A stretch of DNA of 64,000 nucleotides from Cephalopachus bancanus (GCA_027257055.1 JAPVLO010000180.1:1736001-1800000); one strand, 5' to 3'; positions 39,910 through 51,100 are shown, counted from the first letter of the stretch. Made by a program: numbers and translations. The notes: generated by a model not told the origin, from the sequence alone.

Positions 39910-40554
39910 CTGGCTGGCGCAGTGGCTCACACCTGTCATCCCAGCACTTTGGGAGGCTGAGGTGGGAGGATTCTTGAGCTCAAGAGTTCGGGACCAGCCT
40001 GGGCAACATAGTGAAACCCTATCTCTATTTTTATACACATATTTTTTATTTGTCAAAAAATAAAAAAAGAAAGACCAAAAAATAGCCTGGCTCTAGGCGA
40101 CTCTACTTCTCCTCCTAGAAGACATGCCATGGAGAGGTGAGAGAGTGGTGCAGCAGCCAGGGAAGAAGGCTTCTGTGCTGGAGGCGGTGGCTGGCAGTCC
40201 CGCTGAAAACCGTGGCTCCAGCTGACAGAGTGGCTCCTGCCTGCAATCCCAGCACTTGGGGAGGCTGAAGCCAGAGGAGCTTGAGCCCAGGAGTTTGAGA
40301 CCAGCCTGGGCAACATAGTGAGAGCCTCATCTCTACAAAAAAATAAATTATCGGAGCATGGTGGCCCATGGCTGTGCTCCCAGCTACTTGGGAGGCTGAG
40401 GCTGAGGGATCATCTGAGCCCAGGAGGTTGAGGCTGCAGTGAGCTGTGATTGTGCTGCTGCTCTCCAGCCTGGGAACAGAGTGAGACCCTGACTCAAGAA
40501 TGAATGAATGAATGAATGAATGAATGAATGAATAAATAAATAAATCATACATAA
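39910..40554 (+). mobile_element. compound insertion: Alu left arm, non-Alu segment, full Alu
   Basis: The 11-bp duplication ATTGTGGCACA at 39,899-39,909 and 40,555-40,565 brackets everything between. Inside are an Alu left arm (39,912-40,030), an A/T-rich linker, about 120 bases of non-Alu DNA (40,090-40,215), a full Alu (40,218-40,500) and a (GAAT)n(AAAT)n tail (40,498-40,545). One duplication for the whole suggests either a single chimeric retrotransposition or a later rearrangement inside an Alu. Confidence 0.7.
40498..40545. repeat. (GAAT)n/(AAAT)n tail microsatellite
   Basis: About eight GAAT units then AAAT units occupy the place of the Alu A tail. Confidence 0.92.
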
Positions 40555-40929
40555 ATTGTGGCACATAAATATAATGGCCCATGTGGCCATTATAAAATAA
40601 ATAAAATGCTAAACCACCACTGAAATGAAATGAAATCCTGTTATTTGTGATTTGGAAATTAAAAACAAAAAAGGATGGAAACGTATTTATTGTAGCATGA
40701 TGTCTTTGGTGTGAAAGAATCGTACTACAGATTGCATTCGTCTAAGCATAGATAGTCCCAGAATGACACCCCAGAAATGGACAGTAGTGCCTGCTGGGGG
40801 GCGTGGCAGGGCTGGGGTCGGGCCCAGGAGGAGCAAAAGCTTTAGCTTTTTGCTGTCTGCCCTGCTCTGTGATGCCTGGTGTCCCCCCACAAGTGGGTGT
40901 GACTTTCTTAAAAGGAAGCATTTAAAGTG

Positions 40930-40931
40930 AA

Positions 40932-40977
<46 letters not shown>
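40930..40977. repeat. (CA)n microsatellite
   Basis: About 20 CA units, essentially uninterrupted. Confidence 0.95.
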
Positions 40978-40980
<3 letters not shown>

Positions 40981-41049
40981 AAGAGAGGAAACAGTGGGTA
41001 CACAGAGGAGGTTTAAGAAACAGTAAAACAGTAACTGGTCCCACATCTG

Positions 41050-41539
41050 ATATGGTGAAATGAGCAACTCATAAACTTGGCATTCCAAGATAGTAATAAT
41101 AAATTATCCCAAAATACAAAAAAACAATGAATTGAAAGTTCTGCAGAGTATAAAAATTCAGGGAGAATTTGGAAGGGCATGGAAACTTGGAAGAAAGCCC
41201 TGGTGGGTTCCCATTCTTATGGCTTCAGCTGCTGTGGCATGGTGTGGGTGACAAATACTCCGATAGAAAATCAATTATCTTTCTGGCTGGAAAACTCAGA
41301 GGACAGAGTCCGAGACAGCCACGGCCTTCAGCAAATGTTGAGGAATCCCAGGAAGGACAGAGCCTAAGAGGGTAGCTCCACTTTCTGGAAGCTGAGTCTC
41401 TTGCCGGGCTGACCCCGCCCCACACATGTTGCGTCCAAGGTCAGCAGAGCAGATGCCACTCAGCTGGAGTGTCCAACCACCAAGCTGTCTTCCCGAACAG
41501 TAACATCGGTTTCGGAAGAATGTAATAGAACTTAGAATT
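41050..41539. other. unique sequence or unrecognised old repeat
   Basis: No confident assignment. It may be the 5' region of the L1 that follows. Confidence 0.3.
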
Positions 41540-43110
41540 TCTGTGACACAGCATTCACGATGTCTGTGGTGCAACCCAAGATACCTTGACATCCAAAGAG
41601 CTAGAAAAATGCAACTTTTCTCGAGTGAGAGGGCAGTCAGTGAGGTCAACTATAAAGTAAGCCAGATGCCAAGTGACTGCATGAGGACCTTGAGGCCACT
41701 ATGATAATCATGCCCAATGAGGGAAGGGAAAATGCACTCATCATTGAAAAATAAGGAATCTCAACCGAGAAGCAGAAAATCTAAAAAAGAACAACACACA
41801 TGTCCTATAATGAAAAAATGCCACATCTTGACTAAAAAAATCATGGGCTTAGTAGCAGCACAGGTCTAATAGCAGAATGGAGATGGGAAAAAAAATCTGT
41901 GAATGTAAAGGTATGTTAATAGAAATGATCCAATTCAAAGAAGGAAGAGAAAAAAGGATTGGTGAAAATGCACAGAGCCTCCAGGAGTTTGGGACAATAT
42001 GAAAAAGCCGAACATATGTGTACTTAGACTCTCACGGAGGTTGGGGGTGGGGAGAAGGAAGGAGACAGACAAATATTTGATGAGATAATGGCTGAAAATT
42101 TCCCAAATCTGGTGAAAAACAAATATATAGACTCAGAAAAATGTGATGAACCCCAACTAGAAAAATGCAAAGCAAACCACATCTAGGTACATTATAGTTA
42201 AACCACTAAAAACTAAAGATGAAGACAAAATTTGGAAACAGCCAGAGAAAAACAGCACATGACACACTGAGGAACAGTAATTTTTAGGACTTGGTGACTT
42301 CTTACAAGAAAGCATGGCAGCCAGAAAAAAGCAGAACATTGTTAAAGATCTAAGAAAAAAAAAAAACAATCAACCCAGAATTCTATATCCAGCAAATTAT
42401 ATTCTTCAACAAAGCAAGCAAATAGACATTTTTTTTGAGTTGGAGTCTCACTGTTTGCCCAGACTGGAGTGCAGCGACAAATAGACATTTAAAATCAACA
42501 TTTCTATTAGACCTGCATGGTGCTCAAAGACAAAGGAAATTCTTCAAGCTGAAAGAAAATTATATGAGGGAAGCTTGGACCTCATTTTAATTTACCATTA
42601 CTGAATGGTAAATGTCTAGGTGAATATATAAGCTTATGTTTTTCCTCTCAATGTCCTTAAAATGCGTGACTTTAAGAGACATGACTGCCTAACAAGAAAG
42701 CACGGTGTCTCCCGCCAGTTGTGGTGTGTGTAGAGTCATGCACGTGGCAGCTTCAGCACGAGGAGAGCTGAGGGTGGATGGGGGAGGGATGAAGGGACTA
42801 CGTGGTTGTCACGTGTCAACACTGTGTGTGATGGGACACGCTGTTAACTCTGTGAAAAGCCAAGGGCACACATTGTAATCCCTAGTGTGACCTCCAAGAA
42901 ACAGTGCAAATAGTTCTGGCTAAAGAACCATTAAATACATTACAATCCAATTCTAGAAAATACTCGAATAGTCTGAAGGAGGAAGGCGCGAACCAAGACA
43001 GAAGGAATAAACAGACGGCAAATAATAAAACGACAGCCCTAATTTCAACCATATTAGCAATTAAGTGCTAATGAACTAATGAAACACTCCAATTAACGAA
43101 TAGTAATATA
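41540..43110 (+). mobile_element. old L1, 5' region, ORF1 and inter-ORF region, sense
   Basis: In L1 order: AATGATCCAATTCAAAGAAG, GAGATAATGGCTGAAAATTT, CACATCTAGGTACATTATAG, CAATCAACCCAGAATTCTAT, AAATTCTTCAAGCTGAAAGA, then inter-ORF sequence and AACACTCCAATTAACGAATA near the usual ORF2 start. ORF1 is broken by many stops. It is interrupted by a 46-bp Alu fragment at 42,432 and ends where an Alu monomer begins at 43,111. Confidence 0.75.
42432..42477 (-). mobile_element. 46-bp Alu 3'-end fragment with perfect target-site duplication
   Basis: TTTTTGAGTTGGAGTCTCAC then GTTTGCCCAGACTGGAGTGC, flanked by CAAATAGACATTT at 42,419-42,431 and 42,478-42,490. Read on the minus strand it is the last about 40 bases of an Alu plus a short A tail. 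Confidence 0.93.
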
Positions 43111-43236
43111 GTTGGGCACAGTGTCCCATGCCTGTGGTCCTAGCTCTTTGGAAGGTTGAGGAGGAAGGATTGCGTGAGCCCAGGGCCTCAAGAGCAGTCT
43201 GGACACATAGTGAGACCCCATCTCTATTAAAAATAA
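43111..43236 (+). mobile_element. free left Alu monomer
   Basis: GGGCACAGTGTCCCATGCCT to GAGACCCCATCTCTATT, ending in (AAAT)n. No right arm. Confidence 0.8.
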
Positions 43237-43241
43237 ATAAG

Positions 43242-43530
43242 GCCAGGCTCGGTGGCTCAGCCTGTAATTCTGCACTTTGGGAGGCAGAGGCGAGTGGACG
43301 GCCTGAGCCTGTGGGTTCGAGACCCGCCCCAGCAACTTGGCAGGACCTCGTCTCTACAATAAATAAAAAGTTAGCTGGGTTTTGTAGTGTGCTCCTGAAG
43401 TTCTGACTACTCAGAAGGCTGAGGTAGAAGGATTGCCGGAGCCCAGTAGGTCGACGCTGGGGTGAGTGTGAGTGTGCCACTGCACTCACTCCAGCCTGGG
43501 CAACGGAGTGAGACTCTGACTCAAATAAAT
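43242..43530 (+). mobile_element. Alu, lineage-specific young type, sense
   Basis: GGCTCGGTGGCTCAGCCTGT, GGCGAGTGGACGGCCTGAGC, CTCTACAATAAATAAAAAGT and AGTAGGTCGACGCTGGGG. It was inserted into or just after the A-rich tail of the monomer before it. Confidence 0.9.
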
Positions 43531-43649
43531 GAATGCATAAAATAAATAGATCATAGTTCGCATGACTGTTACCATCCTGACCACTGTAGACTGCAGAGGA
43601 GTGTGGTCATCTTCTGATTTGGTCCTTCTTTGATTCATTTATTATGTTT

Positions 43650-43856
43650 AATTTCTAGGGCAGGGTCTTACTATGTTGCCCAAGCCAGAGTGCAGTGGAG
43701 AGCACTGCAGCCTTGACCTCTTGGGCTCAAGTGATCCTCCTGCCTCAGCCTCCCAAGTAACTGGGACTACAGTTACGAGCCACCACACCTGCCTAACTTT
43801 TTGTTGTTGTCGTTGACTTTTGTAGAGACAGCCTCTGGCTGTGTTGCCCAGGCCTA
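43650..43856 (-). mobile_element. Alu, right arm and linker, antisense
   Basis: GGGCAGGGTCTTACTATGTT, GACCTCTTGGGCTCAAGTGA and ACTGGGACTACAGTTACGAG. It stops just after the left arm begins (GTGTTGCCCAGGCC). Confidence 0.8.
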
Positions 43857-44140
43857 ATCCATCTTTTAGAATAACATTCAGCCCACGAGCGTCAGTTTCG
43901 GGTTACCTGCTGCTTCTGGGAAGCCTCCGTCGCCTCCGCAGCGGGCAGGTGGGGTGCTCTGAAGGCCACCTGTCTGCTTTCTGTTTGCACTGAGGGCCCC
44001 GACTCAAACTCACCTTAGACACAGGGCAGCATGGAGCCAGGACCAGAGGAGATGCGAGGACCCTTGCACTCACCCTGACATGTGCCTCTGTTTCCCTTGC
44101 TGGAAGTCTCTCAGCTGAGATTGGTATATCTATATAGAAA

Positions 44141-44217
44141 CTCCTGGGCTCAAGCGATCCTCCCACCTTGGCCTCCCGAAGTGCTGGGGTTACAGGCGTA
44201 AGCCACCGCGCCTGGCT
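44141..44217 (-). mobile_element. Alu left-arm fragment, antisense
   Basis: CTCCTGGGCTCAAGCGATCC and GTAAGCCACCGCGCCTGGC. It may be the remaining left arm of the Alu at 43,650, separated by about 280 bases of other DNA. Confidence 0.8.
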
Positions 44218-45194
44218 CTAAACAGATTTTCTAAGGTAATTAAAATGCATTCTATATTTCAAAAATTCCATACAAAAAGATTTGCAGCGAAAAATCAGCC
44301 CCTCTCCTGTCCCGGTCCTCAAATCAAAGCAGGATGTTTTTCATGGCTAGCCCTACGTTCGGTCCCTAAGTAGATGTCGGCCTCGTGCACCATCTTTAGC
44401 ATTGGAGACCGACCCTCTGGGATCTGAGTCCTCACTGCACAAGCGGCCACGTTCCAAGGAGCGTGCTCTGGGGGAAGGTCCAGCCCCGCCCAGGACCTCC
44501 AGCTTCCCAAAGAGGGAAGTCCTCACAGCAGGTATGGGGGGCACGGGTGGGCCAGTGTGAACCCAGTCTCTGCGCGCGCCCTGGTGAGACAGCAGCTGCT
44601 CTCGGTGGTCTGGGACCCTCCTCCCAGGGACAGGAAGTAGGCTAGGGCAGGGGTCCTGGGGGAGCTGGTGTCCTCCTCATCCATCTGTCACCACGGCTCT
44701 GGTCTCTCGGTCTCTAGTCGCCGTGGTAAAATGAGCCGGCTACTGTGAGTTTCAAGCCTGTGCTGTGTTCCTTGTGGTGGGAGCCTTGGTCCGGCACACG
44801 GGGCTGCCCTTTCTGGCTCTCTCCTTCCTGGGACGCCTCTCCACTCCCGGTGGCTGTGGCATCTCGTACTTCCCCGTCTCCCCGACACCCCCGTCGGTGT
44901 GTTCTGTGGTCCTCTATGCCCTGACCCTGCCCGCTCCTTCCCCGCACACCGCTTTGTGGCCCAAGCACATGTGACACTCACTGTGCTCCATGAGGAGGCA
45001 GCCCTGGTGGCTCCTGGTGTGACCACGCCTGCATGTTACCCTTCCTGTACAGGGGCTCGTGTCTTGCACCAGGGAACAGCCAGGCAGAAGAGACTGGGGG
45101 CCACCCCTGCGACTCAGCTGTAAAGACTGAGACCTCAGCCTTGCGATCATGTTCACTCTGGTCCCCTTGGCATGCGTGAAGGTCATCCTCGTGC
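44218..45194. other. GC-rich unique sequence
   Basis: No domain-bearing frame or repeat recognised. The 284- and 257-codon minus-strand frames starting near 45,760 consist mostly of simple-repeat translation. Confidence 0.35.
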
Positions 45195-45624
45195 CGGGGA
45201 GACAGAGAGGCAGAGATCCATACACAGAGACAGGGACAGAAGACAGACATACACGCAGAGACGGAGACAGAGAGAGAAAGAGAGGGCGACCAAGAGAGAG
45301 ATAGAGACAGATACATCGCAGAGACAGGGACAGAGAGACAGAGACATATGCACAGAGATAGAGACAGAGACAGAAGACAGAGGCACAGAGACAGGGAGAC
45401 ATACATAGAGACAGACAAACAGAAAACAAGGAGAGAGAGACAAAGATAGGGACAGAAGATAGACATACAGAGACAGAGAGAGAGACACAAATACATACAC
45501 AGAGACAGGGACAGAGAGACAGAAAAAAATGGAGACAGAGACAGAGACGGAGGGAGGGAGAGAGAGACAAAGGAGGGAAGGAGACAGAGACAGAGGAAAG
45601 AAGGAGACAGAGAGACAGAGAGAG

Positions 45625-45665
<41 letters not shown>
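45195..45665. repeat. (GACA/GAGA)n purine-rich array ending in (CA)n
   Basis: More than 400 bases of AGAGACAG-type units with longer recurring phrases such as ACAGGGACAGAGAGACAGA (near 45,324 and 45,505), then about 19 CA units at 45,627-45,665. The long open frames on both strands are low-complexity artefacts. Confidence 0.93.
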
Positions 45666-45671
<6 letters not shown>

Positions 45672-45827
45672 GGCCCAGACCAGAGAGAAGAAACATACAT
45701 CCAGAAAGAGGAGTGGGATAAAAATATGAGAAAGAGAAGAGTGGAAACCATAAGAGGGAAGAGGCCAATGGCCCAGTTCCTTTCAGAATAAGAATGTGGG
45801 ATGCAACGCTGGTTTTGTTTTATTCTG

Positions 45828-46116
45828 TTTGTAGAGACAGAGGCTCACTGTGGCCCAGACTGGAGGGCAGTGGCATCATCATGGCTTCCCCTAGCCTCCA
45901 GCTCCTGGACTCAAGCCATTCTTCTGCCTCAGTCTCTGGCCTAGCTAGGACTGCAGGCGTGTGCTATCCTGTCCAGCTCACTTTAAAAATTTTCTGCAGA
46001 CACAGGATCTCTATATGTTGTCCAGGCTGGTCTCAAATGCCTGTCTTCAACCGATTCTCCTGCCTCAGCCTCCCAAAGTGCCAGGATTATAGGCAAGAGC
46101 CACTGTGCCCAGCCAA
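45828..46116 (-). mobile_element. Alu, J-like type, antisense
   Basis: GAGACAGAGGCTCACTGTGG, AAGCCATTCTTCTGCCTCAG and AGAGCCACTGTGCCCAGCC. Confidence 0.88.
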
Positions 46117-46124
46117 CACTGTTT

Positions 46125-47005
46125 TTTGAAAACGGCTTTATTGAGACATATTTCACTTACCATACAATCCTCCCATCTACATGATATGATTCAATAGTTT
46201 TTAGTGTGTTCTCAAGAGTTGTGCGACTATCACCACGATCCACGTGAGCACATTTTCATCACCCCGAAGAAACCTGTCCCCATCAGCATGAGCCTAGCAT
46301 AGGGCACATTGCTAGACACCCATCAATCGACTTTCTGCCTTGATGGGTTTTCCTGTCCTGGGCCTTTAACGTACAGGGAATCACACGGTTTGTGCCTCTG
46401 ACTTCTCTCGCTTAGCACGTTTTCAGGATTCATTTACGCTGGAGCATGTCAACCTCCATCTCTTTTCCTGGCTGGATACTATTCCATGGTATGGCTATTC
46501 ATCGGTGATGGGCGCTTGGGTTGTTCCGTTTCTTTGGCTCCTATAAATAATGTTGACATGAACATTCCCATACAGGCTGCTGTGTGGATCTTGAGTCCAT
46601 ACTCAGGAGTGAAATTGCTTGGCCATGTGGGAGCTCTCTGTAACATTTTGAGGCATGAACCAAACTGTTGTCTGAAGCGGCTTTCCTCTGACCAACATAC
46701 GCAAAGGCTACAGTTTCTCTGCATCCTCACCACTATCTCTGTCTTTTTCGTCGTAGCCGTCCTGGTGGCGTCTGGTGGTATCTCATGGTGGCTTTGATGA
46801 CCAGTTCCCTCACGGCTACACAAAATGACTACATGGATTCTTTGCCCATTTTGAATTGGGTTATTTGTCTTTTTGTCATTGAGTTGTAAGAGCTCTTTAC
46901 ATATTCTGGACACAAGCCCCTTATCAGGTGTGTTCTTTGTGACTGTTTTCTCCCATTCTGAGGGCTATCTTTTCACTTTCTCGATGGTATCATAATTTTG
47001 GTGTG
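46125..47005 (-). mobile_element. L1 3' region, antisense (part 1)
   Basis: AACGGCTTTATTGAGACATA, GATACTATTCCATGGTATGG, CTCCTATAAATAATGTTGAC, GTGAAATTGCTTGGCCATGT and TTTGTCATTGAGTTGTAAGA are in the order of the reverse-complemented L1 3' end. Interrupted by an Alu at about 47,009. Confidence 0.85.
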
Positions 47006-47008
47006 TCC

Positions 47009-47308
47009 TTTTTTTTTTTTTTTTTTTTTGAGTTGGAGTCTCACTCTGTTGCCCAGGCTGGAGTGCAGTGGCACACTCACGGCCACCCCAGTGTCAACCT
47101 GCTGGGCACTGGTGATCCTTCTGCCTCAGCCTTCCAAGATGCCAGAACTATAGGTGCATGCTACCATGCCTAGCTAATTTTTTGATTATTGTAGAGATGA
47201 GGTTTTGCCAAGTTTCTGGGGGTGTCTTGAACCTGCGGGCTCAGGCAATCCGCTCACCTCGGCCTCCCACAGTGCTGGGATGACAGGCTGAACCACCAAA
47301 CCTGGCTG
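47009..47308 (-). mobile_element. Alu, lineage-specific young type, antisense, in L1
   Basis: T run, GAGTTGGAGTCTCACTCTGT, GGCACACTCACGGCCACCCC, TGATTATTGTAGAGATGAGG and AACCTGCGGGCTCAGGCAAT to CCACCAAACCTGGC. Confidence 0.92.
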
Positions 47309-47545
47309 ATGTGGTCCATTTAACCTATTTTTTCTTCTGCTACTTATGCTTTTGATGTCGCATCTGAGAAAGTTTTGTTTAACACAAGGTCATGAAGAAT
47401 TACTCTATGCTTTTCTAAGATTTTTTGGCTTTAGTGCTTACATGTAAGTCTTTGGTCCATTTTTCGTTATTTTTCACGTTTGGTGTCAGGAAGGCCCAAC
47501 TCCATTCTCTTGCAAGTGGCTATCCATCACACTGCTTTATATACT
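47309..47545 (-). mobile_element. L1 3' region, antisense (part 2)
   Basis: Continues the L1 after the Alu: CTTCTGCTACTTATGCTTTT, AGTCTTTGGTCCATTTTTCG and CCATTCTCTTGCAAGTGGCT. Confidence 0.78.
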
Positions 47546-47552
47546 TAAAAAA

Positions 47553-47847
47553 AATTTTTTTTGAGTCGGGGACTCACTCTGTCTCCCAGGCTGGAGTGCA
47601 GTGATGTGATCAGGACAATCGCCGTTCGCGGCAGCCTCGACCTCTGACTGGGCCCAGTGACCCTTCTGCCTCAGCCTCCCACGTAGCTGGGCCTGCAGGA
47701 GCCACCATGCCCAGCTACTTTTTGTTTTTTAGAAATGAGGTCTTGCCATGCTGCCCCGGCTGGCCTCGAACTCCGGGCTCAAGCGATCCTCCTGCCCCGG
47801 CTTCCCAAAGTGCTGCGATGACAGGCACGAGCCGCCCACCGGCTTGT
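47553..47847 (-). mobile_element. Alu, antisense
   Basis: GAGTCGGGGACTCACTCTGT, GTTCGCGGCAGCCTCGACCT and TGCGATGACAGGCACGAGCC. Confidence 0.88.
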
Positions 47848-48937
47848 TTTCTTTTAAATAATAAGCGTATACAACCACCTCTTGAACACTGCCTTTCTGA
47901 GTCAAGCGGGAGGGACCCGGGCCGCCTTTCCCTAATTCCATCATGTCTTAAACAGACTTCTACGACTGGGGCTCCTTCTTGTGTGGGACATGGACACGGG
48001 CCCATTTCTCAAACAGATGCTGGTGTAGCAGAAGGGCATGTTATTCCACGTGTGACAACAAGGGGCTGCCCCAGGACGGTGACACGCAGGCCTGGCCGCC
48101 CCGAGTTACCCGGGAGCCTCGGAACCGCACTCGCGCCAGGTGTTCTGGCTTCCCTGCTCTGGGCAGGCTGAGCGCAGGTGTTTCTCTGGGTAGCCGGGGT
48201 CACCCTCCTGCTCTGGCTGGTTTCCCCGGAGCCTCCCAACTCTCCCTTCCACGGAGGTTCTGAGAGGAGGAGCTGGATGGAACGCGGCCCCCAGCCCAGG
48301 CGACCCCTTCTCCAGGCGCCTGCCCAAGGGCACCGGGAGTGGCGGGCATATCCCTGGGGCTGGACAGGACAGACCCATCCGGCTCCTCCAAGGCGGGCAG
48401 CCGTGTCTCTGCCTGGGCCTGACCCCCGGGCAGCCCTGAGGGGACCCGGGGATCGGTCCAGACCAGCAGCCACCGCTCACGGGGCCCTGCACAGCCTGCC
48501 AGCTCCCCGCGTCTCTCCTGGCCTTCCCCACCCCCACGTCGTGCCCCCTCCCGGGCTGTCTGTCCCCTGCCCCCTCCTCCGCCTAGCTTCCCCAACCCTC
48601 CCTGGTCTCGGGGTAAACGTCCCTGCCTGCCCTCCCGCTCCTCAGAGCCCTCTGTGTCTCCCCAGAGTGTCGCCATCCCTGTGCCTGTGTCCTGCACGAT
48701 TAACTAGGGGTGGAGTCAATTCTTAGAGTGTCCCCCTCACTGGGTTGCAAGACAGAGGCTGAGGCCAGCATGGCCTGGAGTGGGGAGGAGGGAGTTTCTG
48801 CTTGGGGGGCGGGGGTGACAGAGCTGGGGGACCCTGGCCAGACGCGAGGACAGGGGCAGAGCGTCACGTGTCTCAGGAGGCTCCCTGATTCATCCCTCTC
48901 CACGCTTCTGCCCCGAGAGGCGGGCAGGTCCTGCTTA

Positions 48938-49010
48938 AACCATTGCACAGATGAGGACGCGGAGGCCCAGAGAAGTGGCGTGACTTGCCTCAAGCCACAC
49001 AGAGACACAG
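48938..49010 (-). repeat. MIR SINE core, antisense
   Basis: TTGCACAGATGAGGACGCGG, AGGCCCAGAGAAGTGGCGTG and CTTGCCTCAAGCCACACAGA are the reverse complement of the MIR core. Confidence 0.8.
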
Positions 49011-49084
49011 GCTTGGAACAGTCCCCCCACGGGTGTTCCCACTGCCGATCAACACCCCACGCTTCCCAGCTCCCAGTCTCAACT

Positions 49085-49141
49085 CCCGGCCTCCTCTCCA
49101 GGCCTCCTCTCTCGGCCTCCTTTCCCGGCCTCCTCTCCTGG
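49085..49141. repeat. 15-bp minisatellite, four copies
   Basis: Four units of the form CCCGGCCTCCTCTCC with one or two differences each. Confidence 0.85.
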
Positions 49142-49892
49142 TGCCCTGCCTTGGGCCGTCTGGGGTCAGGAGCCTGGACCTGGCTCAGCATGCTTCCAGC
49201 AGGCGGAGTCCGGGATCAGGTGACCGAGTCCTGTGTTCTAGTTCCCTCCTCCGTCCTTGCTATGCCGTGGCCGAGGGCTTGGGTCAGGGCAGAGCAGGAC
49301 CCCGGGGCTGCCTCTGCCCCTGGCTCTGCATCCATCCTCCTGGAAGCTTCAGGGCAATACGAAGGAAGGCCCGATTCCCCGACGGAGTGCCCACCAGTGG
49401 GGCTCACCGTCCCGCCGGGGTGGAGGCTGGCCGGACCGTAGAGGCTGAGGAAAGTGGTGGTCATTGGGTGAGCGGTTGGGCAGCGTTGCTGGTTGTGACT
49501 GGCTAGCAGCTGGGGACAGAGTCACGGGCCCTTTGTCTTCTCCGTCTAGCAGCCACTCCCTCAGCCAGTGGCCCCAAGGGCCGCTCTGAACTCGGGCCCC
49601 CCTTCTCTCTCGTGCACAGAATTCACTTGCCGCATTCGGCCGACTCTGCTACAGCTGCCCGCCCCCCCTTGCCTGAAGCCCTCTCAGACTCCAAGCGTCT
49701 GAGGTCCCCTCCGAGGGAGACCCTGCTTGTCACATTCCGCTTTGGTGACTTCCACAGTGAGCCCTCGGCCTGGTGCAGGGCAGGTGCCTGCAAAAAAGGG
49801 TTGAATGAGAAAGTGACCCCATCCCATGGGGTCCTGGGAAAGGAAAGAATTGCTGGGACATTTCTTCCCTGGGAAGGAATTCTGAGATGCTC

Positions 49893-50061
49893 AGTCTGGC
49901 CGCGGTGGCTCAAGCCTGTCATTCCAGCACTTTGGGAGGCTGAGGTGGGAGGATCGTTTTTGCCCAGGAGGTTGAAGTTGTGGTGAACTGAGGTTGTGCC
50001 GCTGCACTCCAGCCTGGGCCATGGAGTGAGACCCTGTCTTAAAAAAAAGAAGAAGAAGAAT
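49893..50061 (+). mobile_element. Alu with internal deletion, sense
   Basis: A left-arm start (CGGTGGCTCAAGCCTGTCAT to GGCTGAGGTGGGAGGATCG) joins directly to a right-arm end (GGAGGTTGAAGTTGTGGTG to GAGTGAGACCCTGTCTT) and an A/AAG tail. The centre of the dimer is missing. Confidence 0.82.
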
Positions 50062-50299
50062 TCTGAGATATTTGGGGGGGGGGGGAGATGTCCACCAGGT
50101 TCCCTGGAGAGATGAAAGGAACAAGGAGTCCTTGGTCCAGCCTTGGACCCCGGTTCGAGCGGGTCTCCTGGCCTCATGGTCCTCAGGGGTTCCGTGGAGA
50201 CTGGCCTTGCAGGATGCCCTAGTGGCGCTGACGGGGCCTGTGGCCATCCCAGGAGACTGTCTCCTCGCCATCTGTCCAGTGCACTTTTTCTCTGGGTCA

Positions 50300-50779
50300 A
50301 GGAAACAATAAACGATCAGCTTTCAGTAAGTTTTAAAGAGTTATTGAATGCTAGATGCATTTTAAGGAATATTACACACATGCTCATATAAAAGATATAA
50401 GGAATAAAATTAAAAGGAACCATCATCTAATGTGTATCCAGTTAAAGAAACTGTTTTATATATTGTTTCATTATTATTTCAAAATAACTACCCAGTGTCC
50501 TGCAATTACCCTGAAAACCTCAGTGTATCTGTCCAAATCCCTTCTCCCGTCTCCTAACTAAAGTTTATGTTCATTGTTTCATTTCTTCTTTAAAATGTAT
50601 CTATCGTGTATCTACCAGAAGCAGCACATTTTTAGTTTGGAACTTGAACAGCTAGACGCATTTAGGTGGGATCACATGATGCCCGTTCTTCTGAGGTTGG
50701 CTGTGTCTCGTCTGGCGGGTGCAGCTGTGGGTCACTCATTTTCTCCCAGGTGGCATTTCATTCTGTGACTCAACCACAG
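50300..50779 (-). mobile_element. old L1 3' region, antisense (left flank of mariner)
   Basis: AAGGAACCATCATCTAATGT, CATTTAGGTGGGATCACATG and GGTGGCATTTCATTCTGTGA resemble the reverse-complemented 3' region of old L1s. It breaks at CAACCACAG where the mariner inserts. Confidence 0.5.
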
Positions 50780-50952
50780 TACATGAGGGGCATTTTAAAA
50801 ACCAGGAATCACCTTTTGGAGGGCAGGCCCCTTGTGAGACAGGCTTCCCTACCAGGTAAGTAATCGAGGAACCCATCAGCATCCGTGGACAAGCTAGCGT
50901 TGTTGTGAGAGGCTGCATTTGGCTTCAGGGCATTTTTGGAGGAGATTCTTTC

Positions 50953-51100
50953 TGTCTTTCCGTCTTTCTTTCTTTCTTTCTTTCTTTCCTTCCTTCCTTC
51001 CTTCCTTCCTTCCTCCCTCCCTCCCTCCCTCCCTCCCTCCCTCCCTCCTTCCTTCCTTCCTTCCTTCCTTCCTTCCTTCCTTCCTTCCTTCCTTCCTTCG
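50953..51100. repeat. (CTTT)n(CCTT)n(CCCT)n(CCTT)n microsatellite from an Alu tail
   Basis: Blocks of CTTT, CCTT, CCCT and again CCTT follow one another over about 145 bases at the exact place of the Alu tail. The ORFs across it on both strands are artefacts. Confidence 0.97.

Larger units (their letters stand above)
39640..40700 (+). mobile_element. old L1 3' end, sense, split by a compound insertion
   Basis: Before the split: GGCTGTACATGCAAGGACAT, AAAATGTCAGTGGGTAGGGG and ATACATTGTGGCACA. After it: TGGCCATTATAAAATAAATA and AATCCTGTTATTTGTGATTT. These follow the end of ORF2 and the 3' region of mammalian L1 (ATGTCCATCAAC, CATAAAAAGGAATG, TCCTGTCATTTGTGAC). Confidence 0.65.
47850..49892. other. 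GC-rich unique sequence with MIR and a minisatellite
   Basis: Long overlapping frames on both strands (up to 243 codons) across 48,009-49,500 fit GC-rich DNA with few stops. No domain, start context or splice pattern lets me call a gene. Confidence 0.35.

Noticed and set aside
44914..45768. 284- and 257-codon minus-strand open frames rich in Cys, Val, Ser and Leu
   Set aside because: They are translations of the GACA/GAGA and CA arrays. The repeats explain the composition and length; no domain or gene context.
48178..49506. Several 160-243-codon frames on both strands
   Set aside because: They overlap a MIR and a minisatellite and have no domain, so they are compositional.
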